Source: Kalymmatonema hyalinum WJT4-NPBG1 (GTDB lineage Bacteria > Cyanobacteriota > Cyanobacteriia > Cyanobacteriales > Nostocaceae). Taken from it: a stretch of DNA of 38,745 bases. The stretch lies in the NCBI GenBank assembly GCA_019359075.1, contig JAHHIB010000085.1, positions 1-38,745 on the forward strand, given 5' to 3'. Each line of letters starts with the position of its first letter. Positions within the stretch are counted from its first letter, which is position 1. Positions 16,529-24,780 of the stretch are shown here, in pieces. A program made the position numbers and the translations under genes. Under the pieces are notes generated by a model. That model had not been told where the DNA came from and did no database searches. It saw nothing but the letters and a program-made list of their open reading frames with translations.

Positions 16529-16565
16529 ATGACTAATGACTAATGACTAGTAACTAATGACTAAA
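16529..16565. repeat. Heptanucleotide short tandem repeat (TAATGAC type)
   Basis: Four copies of TAATGAC plus one variant (TAGTAAC) lie just downstream of psbV. Such 7-bp STRR runs are a hallmark of filamentous cyanobacterial genomes. Confidence 0.75.
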
Positions 16566-16579
16566 TCATCAAATCGACT

Positions 16580-17071
16580 TTAGTAGTAAATTTTACCGCC
16601 ACCCCATTTTTGACCGATAATCTTCGGTTGCAGGAGAATATGACCGGCGATCGCCTCCAAGTCATCATCGGTGAGATTTCTCATTTCTGTGAAAATATCT
16701 GCACTCTTGATGCTGGGATGTAATTCTGCAATCTCCTCTTCCCCGTCGTATGTAGTGGGGTTTTTGAGGTAGTCTACCAATCCTTCGATGTTGTTACGGT
16801 TTGGTGTAGCTAGGGCGAGTGATTCTGGATCGAGTCCTACGTTTTGGTTTGTCTTGGTGACGCCCCCAGCATGACACTGGGCGCAAGCGTAGTTAAATAA
16901 GCGTTTGCCTTCCTTAACTTGTTTGAGGCTAAGGACAACGGTCTCACCATTCTCATTTAATGGTACCGCGCGGGTAGCTTCATCCAGTTCCACTGCAGTT
17001 GCGCTACCGACTATAAATTGAAACGTCAGCAAAACAGTAACCGCAAAAATGCCAAACAATTTTCTAAACAT
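16580..17071 (-). CDS. psbV: Cytochrome c550, photosystem II extrinsic protein PsbV
   Basis: The protein has 163 aa from ATG 17069-17071, chosen because AAGGGG lies just upstream; a longer TTG-started frame (17086) would swallow this ribosome site. The signal peptide is residues 1-26, and the mature protein starts VELDEATR. The heme c motif is C63-A-Q-C66-H67, with second axial ligand H118 (ELHPS); in mature numbering these are C37, C40, H41 and H92, exactly as in known PsbV. It binds the lumenal face of photosystem II and stabilises the Mn4CaO5 cluster and its Ca/Cl requirement. The C-terminus KIYY also matches the family. It sits upstream of petE on the same strand. Confidence 0.97.
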   Translation of the reverse strand: MFRKLFGIFAVTVLLTFQFIVGSATAVELDEATRAVPLNENGETVVLSLKQVKEGKRLFNYACAQCHAGGVTKTNQNVGLDPESLALATPNRNNIEGLVDYLKNPTTYDGEEEIAELHPSIKSADIFTEMRNLTDDDLEAIAGHILLQPKIIGQKWGGGKIYY

Positions 17072-17218
17072 TTTTCCCCTTAACAATTTTGACGCTCAAC
17101 ACAGCTAAGATAACGATGCTCAATCTCATTCGTGCTTATGGCTAATTATTCTTTGTCATTATCCATTCGCACTAAGCAAGACACCTCTTAGGTCACTTCG
17201 GTTTCCCCAACTGAGTTA

Positions 17219-17404
17219 CTAGTATCTTCCTTTGTGTGTTTCAGACACAATTTGGGAAATAATTGCCTTTGCATCCTCTAAAGCCAAACGGGTCTTAGGG
17301 TTTTTATAGGCAATTAAGAGTTTGTCACATATAGACAGCACCTTTTCCACAGGAACACTGTAGTCAGTCGCTATCTCAGCAATTGACAGATCCGCAAAAC
17401 CCAT
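17219..17404 (-). CDS. Small conserved cyanobacterial protein, HTH-like
   Basis: The protein has 61 aa. It reads as three short helices: LSIAEIATDYSVPVEKVLS, CDKLLIAYKNPKTRLALED, AKAIISQIVSE. The first two resemble a helix-turn-helix. I recall similar small proteins in other cyanobacteria but know of no assigned function. No signal peptide or membrane segment. The ATG has only a weak ribosome site (CTGAAGCG). It lies 147 nt upstream of psbV on the same strand and is divergent from the DUF4132 operon, so it could regulate either, but that is speculation. Confidence 0.6.
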   Translation of the reverse strand: MGFADLSIAEIATDYSVPVEKVLSICDKLLIAYKNPKTRLALEDAKAIISQIVSETHKGRY

Positions 17405-17646
17405 AACGCTTCAGGTAGAGATTGAGCTGCTGTAATACCAATATCACGTCAGGAGTGCAATTTGTTCCCCAAAGTAAGGGTGTCGGGGAATAGAAGTGAA
17501 TCAATTCAAAATGTAAAATGACAGATTAAAAATTGTTTTTTTCATGTTGACTTTTGAACGTTTTTACACATTTAGACTCTGACATACCTTCGCCAACAGA
17601 AACTTTTGACGCTTGTTAAACTGAAAACGTCGGGAAAATGTGACTT

Positions 17647-18084
17647 ATGCTACCCACCATCTTTGTAGAAGGCAAACTTTTAGGACGCACCAAACCTCTA
17701 TTTACTGATTGGCGCATTCCTCTCCCGCCCGAGTTATCATGCGATGGAAACCGTCTGACACTTCGGGAGTTGCTTAAGCGAATTGTACTGGAAGAGGTAG
17801 AAGCTTTTCGCACACGTCAAGAGCAGCAACGATTAACCCGCGTACTAACGAAATCAGAAATTCAACAAGGAGTTGATCTGGGGAAAGTGGACATGGGAGG
17901 ACGTGACTTACAGCAACAAGCCGAACCACAAGCAGCTGTAGACAACGCTTTGCAAAGTTTTGAAGATGGCTTTTATTTCGTTTTCATTGACGACGAACAG
18001 CAGCAGGACTTAGATGGGGAAGTATACCTGAAACCTAACAGTCACGTTACTTTTTTGCGTTTAGTGCCACTGGTGGGAGGGTAA
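17647..18084 (+). CDS. Hypothetical protein of 145 aa, partner of the DUF4132 gene
   Basis: I do not recognise a named domain. Residues 1-25 form strands (MLPTIFVEGKLLGRTKPL), residues 38-65 a long helix (LTLRELLKRIVLEEVEAFRT), and residues 100-145 a possible small sheet (GFYFVFIDDEQQ, then HVTFLRLVPLVGG), giving a ubiquitin-like or adaptor-like impression that cannot be confirmed by eye. No signal or membrane segment. The stop codon is separated by one base from the ATG of the DUF4132 gene, and its last codons supply that gene's ribosome site (GGGAGGG), so the two are translationally coupled and probably act together. The start lacks a strong ribosome site. Confidence 0.75.
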   Translation: MLPTIFVEGKLLGRTKPLFTDWRIPLPPELSCDGNRLTLRELLKRIVLEEVEAFRTRQEQQRLTRVLTKSEIQQGVDLGKVDMGGRDLQQQAEPQAAVDNALQSFEDGFYFVFIDDEQQQDLDGEVYLKPNSHVTFLRLVPLVGG

Positions 18085-18085
18085 A

Positions 18086-21000
18086 ATGTTGAATCCAGAA
18101 CAGGCAAATGCACAGCTTCAAGCTATCCGTATTCAGGATTGGAAAGAACAGCGAGTCAAGAGCATTGCCAATTTACCACAAGCACTGCGTCCGGTTGGAT
18201 GGGGAATTTTAGGACGCGATCGCGATGGTCAGCCCTTCACGGATTACCAAGCCGGATATAATGCTGAATATGCAGCCTTCAAACAGCTTGATGACTTGAG
18301 TGCTGAGTCAAGACAAACTTTATTTGCCACGCTTTTTCCTCAGATCGCCACTCATGTCGAACAAGCATGGCAGTTGATCATTCGCCTTCCCTATCAGTCT
18401 AGCTATGCTCGTCGAGCTTTCCGTGCCCCAAACACACCAAAAATTACACAGTCAAGACGCGGTGATTGGCTACGGAGTCTGCTTTATGTTCTGGAAGGTT
18501 ATGAACAAGACCTCAGGTGGTTTGCTGCTTGGAGTGCTTACTTGGGGTCTTATGTAGGGGATACACTGGGAATTTTGTTTGCAGCGGCTATTGATGCAGG
18601 CGGTGAACTGGGAGAGGAAATTTTTGAAATTCTTTTAGCTTCCGCGCGGGGAGAACATGAAATTGGGGCGATGGGACGCCACGTCACACGAAGTTTACTT
18701 GTCGCTTCCCGTCCTGATGGTTGGGCGTTTGTGGAAAATCTCTTGTTGGCTGCACAGCGTCAGGAAGGTTTAAGACAAACTATTCTGGAAACGATTGATG
18801 AGGCGCATCCGGAAGCTTTTCGGCGGATGTTGCGACTGATTGTAGACCATGATTTGACTCGGTTTAGTGCGGTGGTTCGCGCTGTGGATGTCTGGTTTGG
18901 TTTTGGTTGGGAGTCGGTGAATAACCGTGTTGTGAAGGAGGTGTTGGGAGAGGTTTTGCAGTTTTTGGAGTATCCGGAGGTGCGGGAGGAGGTTTTGGGG
19001 AGAAATGAACAACACAGGCGCAGCGGAAAGTCTGAGCGGAGGTTTCCTCCGTTAGCGTCAGCTCCTCGCGGAGCGAGGCTCAGAACTTTCCAAGACAGAG
19101 AACGCAGAGAGAATGAAGATGCTCAACGGGTTTATTTGGCATTATGGACGTTGGCGTTTGAGGATGCTGTTGCTGCGATTGCTGTGATAGCGCGGTTTCT
19201 TGAGCATCCTGATGTTGAGTATCGTTTTGTTGCGGTTCGTCTGCTTGCTCAATTGGGACTGGTTGAAGCACAAGTCACGCTGTTACCTGCTTTGGAGGAT
19301 GAGGATTTGCGGGTTGTCACTTGTGCTTTGATGGTGGTGCAAGGTGGTGCTGATAAGATATTACAAGAAACTGATTTATTTGAAAGGTTAGAAAGAATTC
19401 TGCCACGTTTCCCGAAGCAGGTAACAACTCTACAGCCTTTGGTTTGGGATTGGATCAGGCTCGAGGCGCAACAACAAACAGTTGCAAATGCTTTGGTGGG
19501 TAATTTAGGCGATCGCTCCCCCAAGCGCCTGATTCCCTATTTGTCTTTTCTTGATGCAACTAACCGCAGTTATGTGGCGACAAAGCTGGCTGAGGTGAAG
19601 CCGTGGGATGATGAAATCCGCAATATTTTGTTTTCGTTGGTGGGTGATGCTAGCAGTTGGGTACGGGAACGAGTCTTGCAGGCTTTAGCGACTTGCACGA
19701 TTACAGCATATGAAGCCACGCAATTTGAGCGGTTGTTAAGCCGTAAGTCGGGAGATTTGCGGCGGGGTATCCTGCAATTGTTGATCAATCAGTTGGATGA
19801 GGAGGCTATAGCTTCAGCTCAAAGATTACTTGCTGCTGGCGACGCAAATCAACGGGTTGCGGGGCTGGAACTGCTGCGCCAGATGATGATTAAAGAGCGT
19901 GCTGTTAGTCGATGTCAAGCCTGTGTCCAAGAATACCAGTTGCAGCCCAAAAAGCGTACTTCAGCAGAAACGGAGTTATTAGAAGTCGTTTTAAATACTA
20001 ACAGCGCCGTGCCTACCCTAGAGGATGCACTGGGGCTTATTGACTTGAAGCAACTGACCCCACGCATACCTCCCCAAGTCCAAAAACCGCGTTTCTTCGT
20101 GACTCCACCAGCGATCGCTTGCCTCAAGTCTCTCGACGACCTGATCCACGAACACCGCCAGATGGTTGTGACTATTGAAACTTGGCAGGGAAGTAGGGAG
20201 GAACTACTGGGGAATGTTGGTTGGAATTTTCCTGCACCCGATGGCAAAAAACTTTTAGAAGAAGATGTCACCAGCTTACCTTTACGGGAATTGTGGGAAA
20301 CTTGGTGGAGTGAACGACCAAAAGAACTACGTGATGCTGATAATTTAGAACTTTTGCGAATCTTGCCAGGCTTATGGGGTTCTTTTGGCTACGAAGACTA
20401 CGCATTTCAGGAGATGTTATGGTGGCAAGAAGTCTTGAAGACTGTCTATGTTGACAGCGAAGTATGCGCCCAACTGCGCTATGCGGATATTATTTCTAAA
20501 GTTTGCCAATGGTTAATGCGGCTATTTCCACAAGCAGAAGCCGTAAATTTCTTACTTGATGCTGTAGCAACGAGCTTCACGTTAATTCCGGAAAGCGAAT
20601 TCACGCAAGTTCACCAAAATCCTCATAATGACTGGCGAAATAGCGATGCGCTGTTCCGCTGGCTGAATCTAGCCAAGTATCATCAGTCTCTATGTCCCGA
20701 ACAGTGGAATGATACTGATCAACTACGCCTGTGGCAACTGCTACACTGGCTGGATCAACCTTCACCCCAAGTGTTGCGTAAAAGACCGAAACTACAAGAA
20801 GTTTTGCAGGCTTTTCGCCTTGGTGCAGCAACCGTTGCTGACTTAATAGACCAACTTTTGACGACTCCATCGCCGCTAGAGTACAGTTTTGAAGACTTGC
20901 GACGGGTGATTGCTCGCAAACTGCCTGCTGATTTAGCAGCATATCCTATTTTGAAACAAGTGGGCGATCGCTGTCGTCAACGCATTATTGAAGTAGAACT

Positions 21001-23095
21001 CAAACGCGGTGACTTACCGACTGCTGCATCTCATCCCGCCCTAGCGTTGCGTTCCGTAGAGGGAGTTCATACCCTTGTGCGACTACTGCAAGCATTCGGC
21101 AAACAGACGTTTGTTCGGGGCTACACTTACGACAACCTCAGTAAAGCTAATATACTAAGTCACCTGATTCGCGTTAGTTTCCCTTTAGAGTTTGATACGC
21201 CGCAGGAGTTTGCCCAACAGGTGAAAGCGGCGAAAATTCCTATAGAAAAACTGATTGAGTTAGCATTCTACGCACCGCAGTGGGTGAATTATGTCGAAAC
21301 GGCTTTGCACTGGTCAAGTTTTGCGGAAGCTGTATGGTGGTTTCATGCCCATACTAAAGATAACAACTGGCACGTTGACCAGGAAATCCGCGAAACATCG
21401 ACGGCGCAGGTCAGCGAACGCACACCACTTTCTGGGCAAAATCTCGTAGATGGTGCAGTGGATGTCGATTGGTTTGCCCGGATTTACAAAGCACTTGGTA
21501 AAGAAAAATGGCAAAAACTTGACAAAGCAGCAAAATATGGATCAGGTGGTGGAGGGCATAAACGGGCGCAGTTGTTTGCGAATGCTATGTTGGGAAGTCT
21601 TGAAAAAGCGGCTTTGGTGACGAGCATTACCTCAAAGCGGCATCAAGACTCGCTGCGATCGCTAGGATTGTTACCACTGGCAAAAGGCAAGAAGCGCAAC
21701 AGCGACCTTTTGGAACGCTACAAAATTATACAAGAATTCTTGCGTACCAGTCGTAAATTTGGTTCCCAGAAGCAGGCGAGTGAGAAATTAGCGGCGAGTA
21801 TTGCGATGGAAAATCTCGCCCGTACTGCTGGCTATCCTGACCCACAGCGTTTAGAGTGGGCAATGGAAGCTCAAGCTGTAGCGGATTTAGCAGCTAGTCC
21901 GATCACAGTTGCCCTTGATGAGGTGAGTGTCTCTCTGGCAATCACGGACAAGGGGGAAGCGCAAATTACAGTCACAAAACAGGGAAAACCCTTAAAGTCT
22001 GTTCCCGCCAAAGCCAAGAAAGACCCAAAAATTGTGGATCTACAAGCCCGCAAGCAGGAGATTACTAGGCAAGCCTCCCGGATGCGGTTGTCTTTAGAAC
22101 AAGCAATGTGTCGAGGGGATGCTTTTACGAAGGAAGAATTGCAGCAACTATCTAGCCATCCTGTACTTGCACCCATGCTGACACAGTTAATCTTTATTGG
22201 GGAGGAAGAGGGAGAGGTTGGTTATCCAGTGCAGCAAGGACAATCATTGCAATTGCATAATGGTAATATTTTCCCAATTGCATCTGCTCATCTGCGGATT
22301 GCCCATTCCTACGATTTATTACAAACTCAGGAATGGCATCTTTGGCAGCAAGAGTGCTTTAACAAGGAACGCACTCAACCCTTCAAGCAAGTTTTCCGGG
22401 AATTATACGTCCTCACATCAGCAGAAAAAGCGGAAGGGACAATTTCACGGCGTTATGCAGGACATCAGGTCAACCCAAGACAAGCATTGGCGTTATTCGG
22501 TGGGCGGGGATGGGTGACACACCCAGAAGAAGGTGTGCGGCGCACGTTCCACGAACTGGGAATTGCTGCTTGGGTGACGTTTGTCAATGGGTTTTACACC
22601 CCAACGGAAGTCGAAGGATTAACTCTAGAGGGTGTTCGCTTCTCCAAGCGAGGCGAGTGGAAACCGTTACCAGTGGAGGAAATTCCTGCGCGCATTTTCA
22701 GTGAAGTGATGCGCGACTTAGATTTAGTCGTGAGTGTCGCCCATCAGGGAGGAGTTGATCCAGAAGCGAGTGCTTCAACTGTGGAGATGCGGACATCTTT
22801 GATTCGGGAAACTTGCCGTTTGTTGAAACTGACCAATGTCAAACTTCAAACTTCCCACGCACTTATAGAAGGACATCTTGGCAGTTACTCAGTGCATCTG
22901 GGTAGTGCAGTGGTGCATCGCCAACCAGGAGGGGCGTTGTGTATTGTTCCCGTACATTCACAGCACAGAGGACGGCTATTTTTACCCTTTGCCGATGATG
23001 ATCCTAAAACCGCTGAAGTGGTTTCTAAAGTGTTATTGTTGGCACGGGATAAGGAAATTCAAGACCCAACGATTCTCTCACAAATTTTTGCTTAA
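18086..23095 (+). CDS. Giant DUF4132-domain protein (MolR/YehI-related) with HEAT-like repeats
   Basis: The protein has 1,669 aa. Residues about 1-300 are helical. HEAT-like helical pairs are visible at about 350-620 (AVIARFLEHPDVEYRFVAVR, LLAQLGLVEAQVTLLPALED), with more helical scaffold to about 1200. Residues about 1330-1660 match DUF4132 (SRMRLSLEQAMCRGDAFTKE, HPVLAPMLTQLIFIGEEEG, RQALALFGGRGWV). DUF4132 occurs in E. coli MolR/YehI; its biochemistry is not established. No signal, membrane helix, nuclease or ATPase motif was noticed, so a cytosolic scaffold or regulatory role is likely. The ATG has GGGAGGG 4 nt upstream. Residues about 309-343 (RRSGKSERRFPPLASAPRGA and flanks) are encoded by an inserted palindromic repeat. 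It is co-transcribed with the 145-aa gene and followed by a MITE-like element. Confidence 0.85.
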   Translation: MLNPEQANAQLQAIRIQDWKEQRVKSIANLPQALRPVGWGILGRDRDGQPFTDYQAGYNAEYAAFKQLDDLSAESRQTLFATLFPQIATHVEQAWQLIIRLPYQSSYARRAFRAPNTPKITQSRRGDWLRSLLYVLEGYEQDLRWFAAWSAYLGSYVGDTLGILFAAAIDAGGELGEEIFEILLASARGEHEIGAMGRHVTRSLLVASRPDGWAFVENLLLAAQRQEGLRQTILETIDEAHPEAFRRMLRLIVDHDLTRFSAVVRAVDVWFGFGWESVNNRVVKEVLGEVLQFLEYPEVREEVLGRNEQHRRSGKSERRFPPLASAPRGARLRTFQDRERRENEDAQRVYLALWTLAFEDAVAAIAVIARFLEHPDVEYRFVAVRLLAQLGLVEAQVTLLPALEDEDLRVVTCALMVVQGGADKILQETDLFERLERILPRFPKQVTTLQPLVWDWIRLEAQQQTVANALVGNLGDRSPKRLIPYLSFLDATNRSYVATKLAEVKPWDDEIRNILFSLVGDASSWVRERVLQALATCTITAYEATQFERLLSRKSGDLRRGILQLLINQLDEEAIASAQRLLAAGDANQRVAGLELLRQMMIKERAVSRCQACVQEYQLQPKKRTSAETELLEVVLNTNSAVPTLEDALGLIDLKQLTPRIPPQVQKPRFFVTPPAIACLKSLDDLIHEHRQMVVTIETWQGSREELLGNVGWNFPAPDGKKLLEEDVTSLPLRELWETWWSERPKELRDADNLELLRILPGLWGSFGYEDYAFQEMLWWQEVLKTVYVDSEVCAQLRYADIISKVCQWLMRLFPQAEAVNFLLDAVATSFTLIPESEFTQVHQNPHNDWRNSDALFRWLNLAKYHQSLCPEQWNDTDQLRLWQLLHWLDQPSPQVLRKRPKLQEVLQAFRLGAATVADLIDQLLTTPSPLEYSFEDLRRVIARKLPADLAAYPILKQVGDRCRQRIIEVELKRGDLPTAASHPALALRSVEGVHTLVRLLQAFGKQTFVRGYTYDNLSKANILSHLIRVSFPLEFDTPQEFAQQVKAAKIPIEKLIELAFYAPQWVNYVETALHWSSFAEAVWWFHAHTKDNNWHVDQEIRETSTAQVSERTPLSGQNLVDGAVDVDWFARIYKALGKEKWQKLDKAAKYGSGGGGHKRAQLFANAMLGSLEKAALVTSITSKRHQDSLRSLGLLPLAKGKKRNSDLLERYKIIQEFLRTSRKFGSQKQASEKLAASIAMENLARTAGYPDPQRLEWAMEAQAVADLAASPITVALDEVSVSLAITDKGEAQITVTKQGKPLKSVPAKAKKDPKIVDLQARKQEITRQASRMRLSLEQAMCRGDAFTKEELQQLSSHPVLAPMLTQLIFIGEEEGEVGYPVQQGQSLQLHNGNIFPIASAHLRIAHSYDLLQTQEWHLWQQECFNKERTQPFKQVFRELYVLTSAEKAEGTISRRYAGHQVNPRQALALFGGRGWVTHPEEGVRRTFHELGIAAWVTFVNGFYTPTEVEGLTLEGVRFSKRGEWKPLPVEEIPARIFSEVMRDLDLVVSVAHQGGVDPEASASTVEMRTSLIRETCRLLKLTNVKLQTSHALIEGHLGSYSVHLGSAVVHRQPGGALCIVPVHSQHRGRLFLPFADDDPKTAEVVSKVLLLARDKEIQDPTILSQIFA
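19010..19112 (+). repeat. Palindromic repeat element inserted in frame inside the DUF4132 gene
   Basis: The outer stem is 19025-19037 (GGAAAGTCTGAGC) with 19078-19091 (one bulged base). Inside it are two perfect 5-bp hairpins: GGAGG/CCTCC (19038-19050) and GCTCC/GGAGC (19061-19074). The flanks carry CACAGGCGCAGCGG and ACAGAGAACGCAGAGAGAA, typical of cyanobacterial intergenic repeats. The reading frame stays open and encodes about 34 basic, proline-containing residues. The ends are approximate. Confidence 0.8.
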
Positions 23096-23106
23096 GTGAA
23101 CAACAA

Positions 23107-23235
23107 GATTCCCGACTTCTTCAAGAATAGGACTTACGCAAGAACTCTCTGAAACTCTTATCTCTTCGTGTCCTTTGCGTCCTTTGCGGTTCGTTTCTTC
23201 ATGATTTTGCGTAAGTCCTGAAGAAGTCGGGAATC
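23107..23235. mobile_element. MITE-like element with nested terminal inverted repeats
   Basis: Outer arms of 17 bp, GATTCCCGACTTCTTCA (23107-23123) and its exact complement (23219-23235), enclose inner arms AGGACTTACGCA (23129-23140) and TGCGTAAGTCCT (23208-23219). The core includes TCCTTTGCGTCCTTTGCGG. At 129 bp without coding capacity it fits a miniature inverted-repeat element. It fills the gap between the convergent DUF4132 and monooxygenase genes and may act as their terminator. Confidence 0.75.
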
Positions 23236-23242
23236 TAAACCT

Positions 23243-24442
23243 TTAGACACTCAACTGTACCTGCGTTATACCCTGGCGCAGTTCATACTGTCGCTTCAAC
23301 CAAAACTGCTGAATTATTTTACGAAGTAAAGGAGCAAGTTGAATCAACAGCCAACGCATCAGTGCATTTTTTCGCAGTTGTTCGCCTTGTGCGGCTTCCT
23401 CTGCCTGGAGTTGCTGAATGCGGATAATTTCTGGTTCACGTTCCGCTTGAATACGCGATAGTGCCGTGTCAATCTCTTCGTGTCCAGCGCCTGCGTGAAA
23501 CAGGGGTACAAGATGATTAGCGGCGACAATCACATCACGCAATGCGACATTAATTCCTTGGGCGCGGACGGGAGACATTGGGTGTGCAGCATCACCGAGA
23601 AGCAACAATCCTGGTGCGTGCCAGCATGGACAACGACCAACCACAACTGATAGCTTAATCGGAGTTTCGATGGTGTCTGCATGGCTACGGAAATGCTCTG
23701 CCATCCATGAGGGGGATAGCGATGCAAAAAGTTCTGGCCAGTTCGCTTGCTTCCAGTCGGTTTTGTCGTCTGCGAACATCGCCCAAGCCAGATGTAATTT
23801 CCCTTCCTCTGCCCCATGAAAGATGCTAAATACGTGACCATCATTAACGATCGAACAAAATACATTGTCTGCTGCAAATCTGGGACTGGCAGCAAGTTTG
23901 AACCAGAGAACATCCACATTATTTGGCAGGAATACCAATTGTAATCCTGCCCGTTGTCGTACAACCGAATTCCGGCCGTCTGTACCAATCACAAGTTGAG
24001 CGGAAATTTCGCGTCCATCGCCCAGTTTCACACCTGCAACTCGATTATTGATCCACAATAAATCCTTTACAACAACACCTTGTATAAATTCAAATCCAGG
24101 GTAAGCTTGAGCTTCCTTAATCATTGCTTCAAGCAACGGCGGTTGCGACACCAGTGTACAGGGTTGAGCCGCCCCCATTGGCTCTTCAACTCGAAACAAC
24201 TGCTTTCCATCAAAAATGAACTCCCATGCATCGAACTGTCGATGAGGAATACGTTCCAGTATCGCGGATAATCCCATTTGCTCAAGTGCATCCAACCCAC
24301 TCGGCATTAACGCTTCGCCGCGAAACACTCGATGAAAATCCTTCGCCGCCTCAATCAATGTCACTGCGATACCGCGTTTTACAAGAAGTAAGGCAAGTGC
24401 TGCACCAGTCGGTCCTGCACCCACAATTAAAATCTGCGTCAT
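23243..24442 (-). CDS. FAD-dependent monooxygenase (PHBH-like fold)
   Basis: The protein has 399 aa from ATG 24440-24442, chosen for the GGGGG site 6 nt upstream; a longer TTG-started frame adds 14 codons. The N-terminal Rossmann motif ILIVGAGPTGAALALLL binds FAD; the DG-type motif (VIGTDGRNSVVRQRAG) and the second FAD motif (LLLGDAAHPMSPVRAQGINV) are in place, as in class A flavoprotein hydroxylases. The C-terminal 80 residues are basic and helical. Such enzymes hydroxylate or epoxidise aromatic or polyketide-like substrates with NAD(P)H and O2; the substrate here is unknown. No biosynthetic genes are adjacent, so its pathway cannot be inferred. It is convergent with the DUF4132 gene. Confidence 0.9.
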   Translation of the reverse strand: MTQILIVGAGPTGAALALLLVKRGIAVTLIEAAKDFHRVFRGEALMPSGLDALEQMGLSAILERIPHRQFDAWEFIFDGKQLFRVEEPMGAAQPCTLVSQPPLLEAMIKEAQAYPGFEFIQGVVVKDLLWINNRVAGVKLGDGREISAQLVIGTDGRNSVVRQRAGLQLVFLPNNVDVLWFKLAASPRFAADNVFCSIVNDGHVFSIFHGAEEGKLHLAWAMFADDKTDWKQANWPELFASLSPSWMAEHFRSHADTIETPIKLSVVVGRCPCWHAPGLLLLGDAAHPMSPVRAQGINVALRDVIVAANHLVPLFHAGAGHEEIDTALSRIQAEREPEIIRIQQLQAEEAAQGEQLRKNALMRWLLIQLAPLLRKIIQQFWLKRQYELRQGITQVQLSV

Positions 24443-24498
24443 AACATTCCCCCTGTATTTATTAAACAAGACTGCACTCGTCAAGGCTTATGAAAAAA

Positions 24499-24728
24499 AA
24501 CCACAGATGAACACAGATGCACACAGATAAATCATCGGTGTTTATCGGTGTAGCCTACGGCACGGCTTACGCCTACATCTGTGGTTCCAAATATCTTTCA
24601 ACCGGAATGAGTGCAAGAGTTCTACTGAATTGTTCCTAAATTGTCATTTGACAGCGGTTTTGTGTAAGGTGGGCATTGCTCACCAATATCTCTAATGTTT
24701 ATTACATGGGATTTTATGAGCAATGCCC
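24499..24728. repeat. Two intergenic palindromic repeats
   Basis: The first (about 24499-24595) is bounded by AACCACAGATG and CATCTGTGGTT and contains CACAGATGCACACAGAT, TCGGTGTTTATCGGTGT and a TAGCCTACGGCACGGCTTACGCCTA block. The second has arms GGGCATTGCTCA (24671-24682) and TGAGCAATGCCC (24717-24728). Neither encodes protein. They lie between the monooxygenase and ABC permease genes. Confidence 0.65.
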
Positions 24729-24780
24729 AGCCTACGATTTGTGGTTTAATCTTTGAAAAGCGCTCTAAATCTTGAATTAC

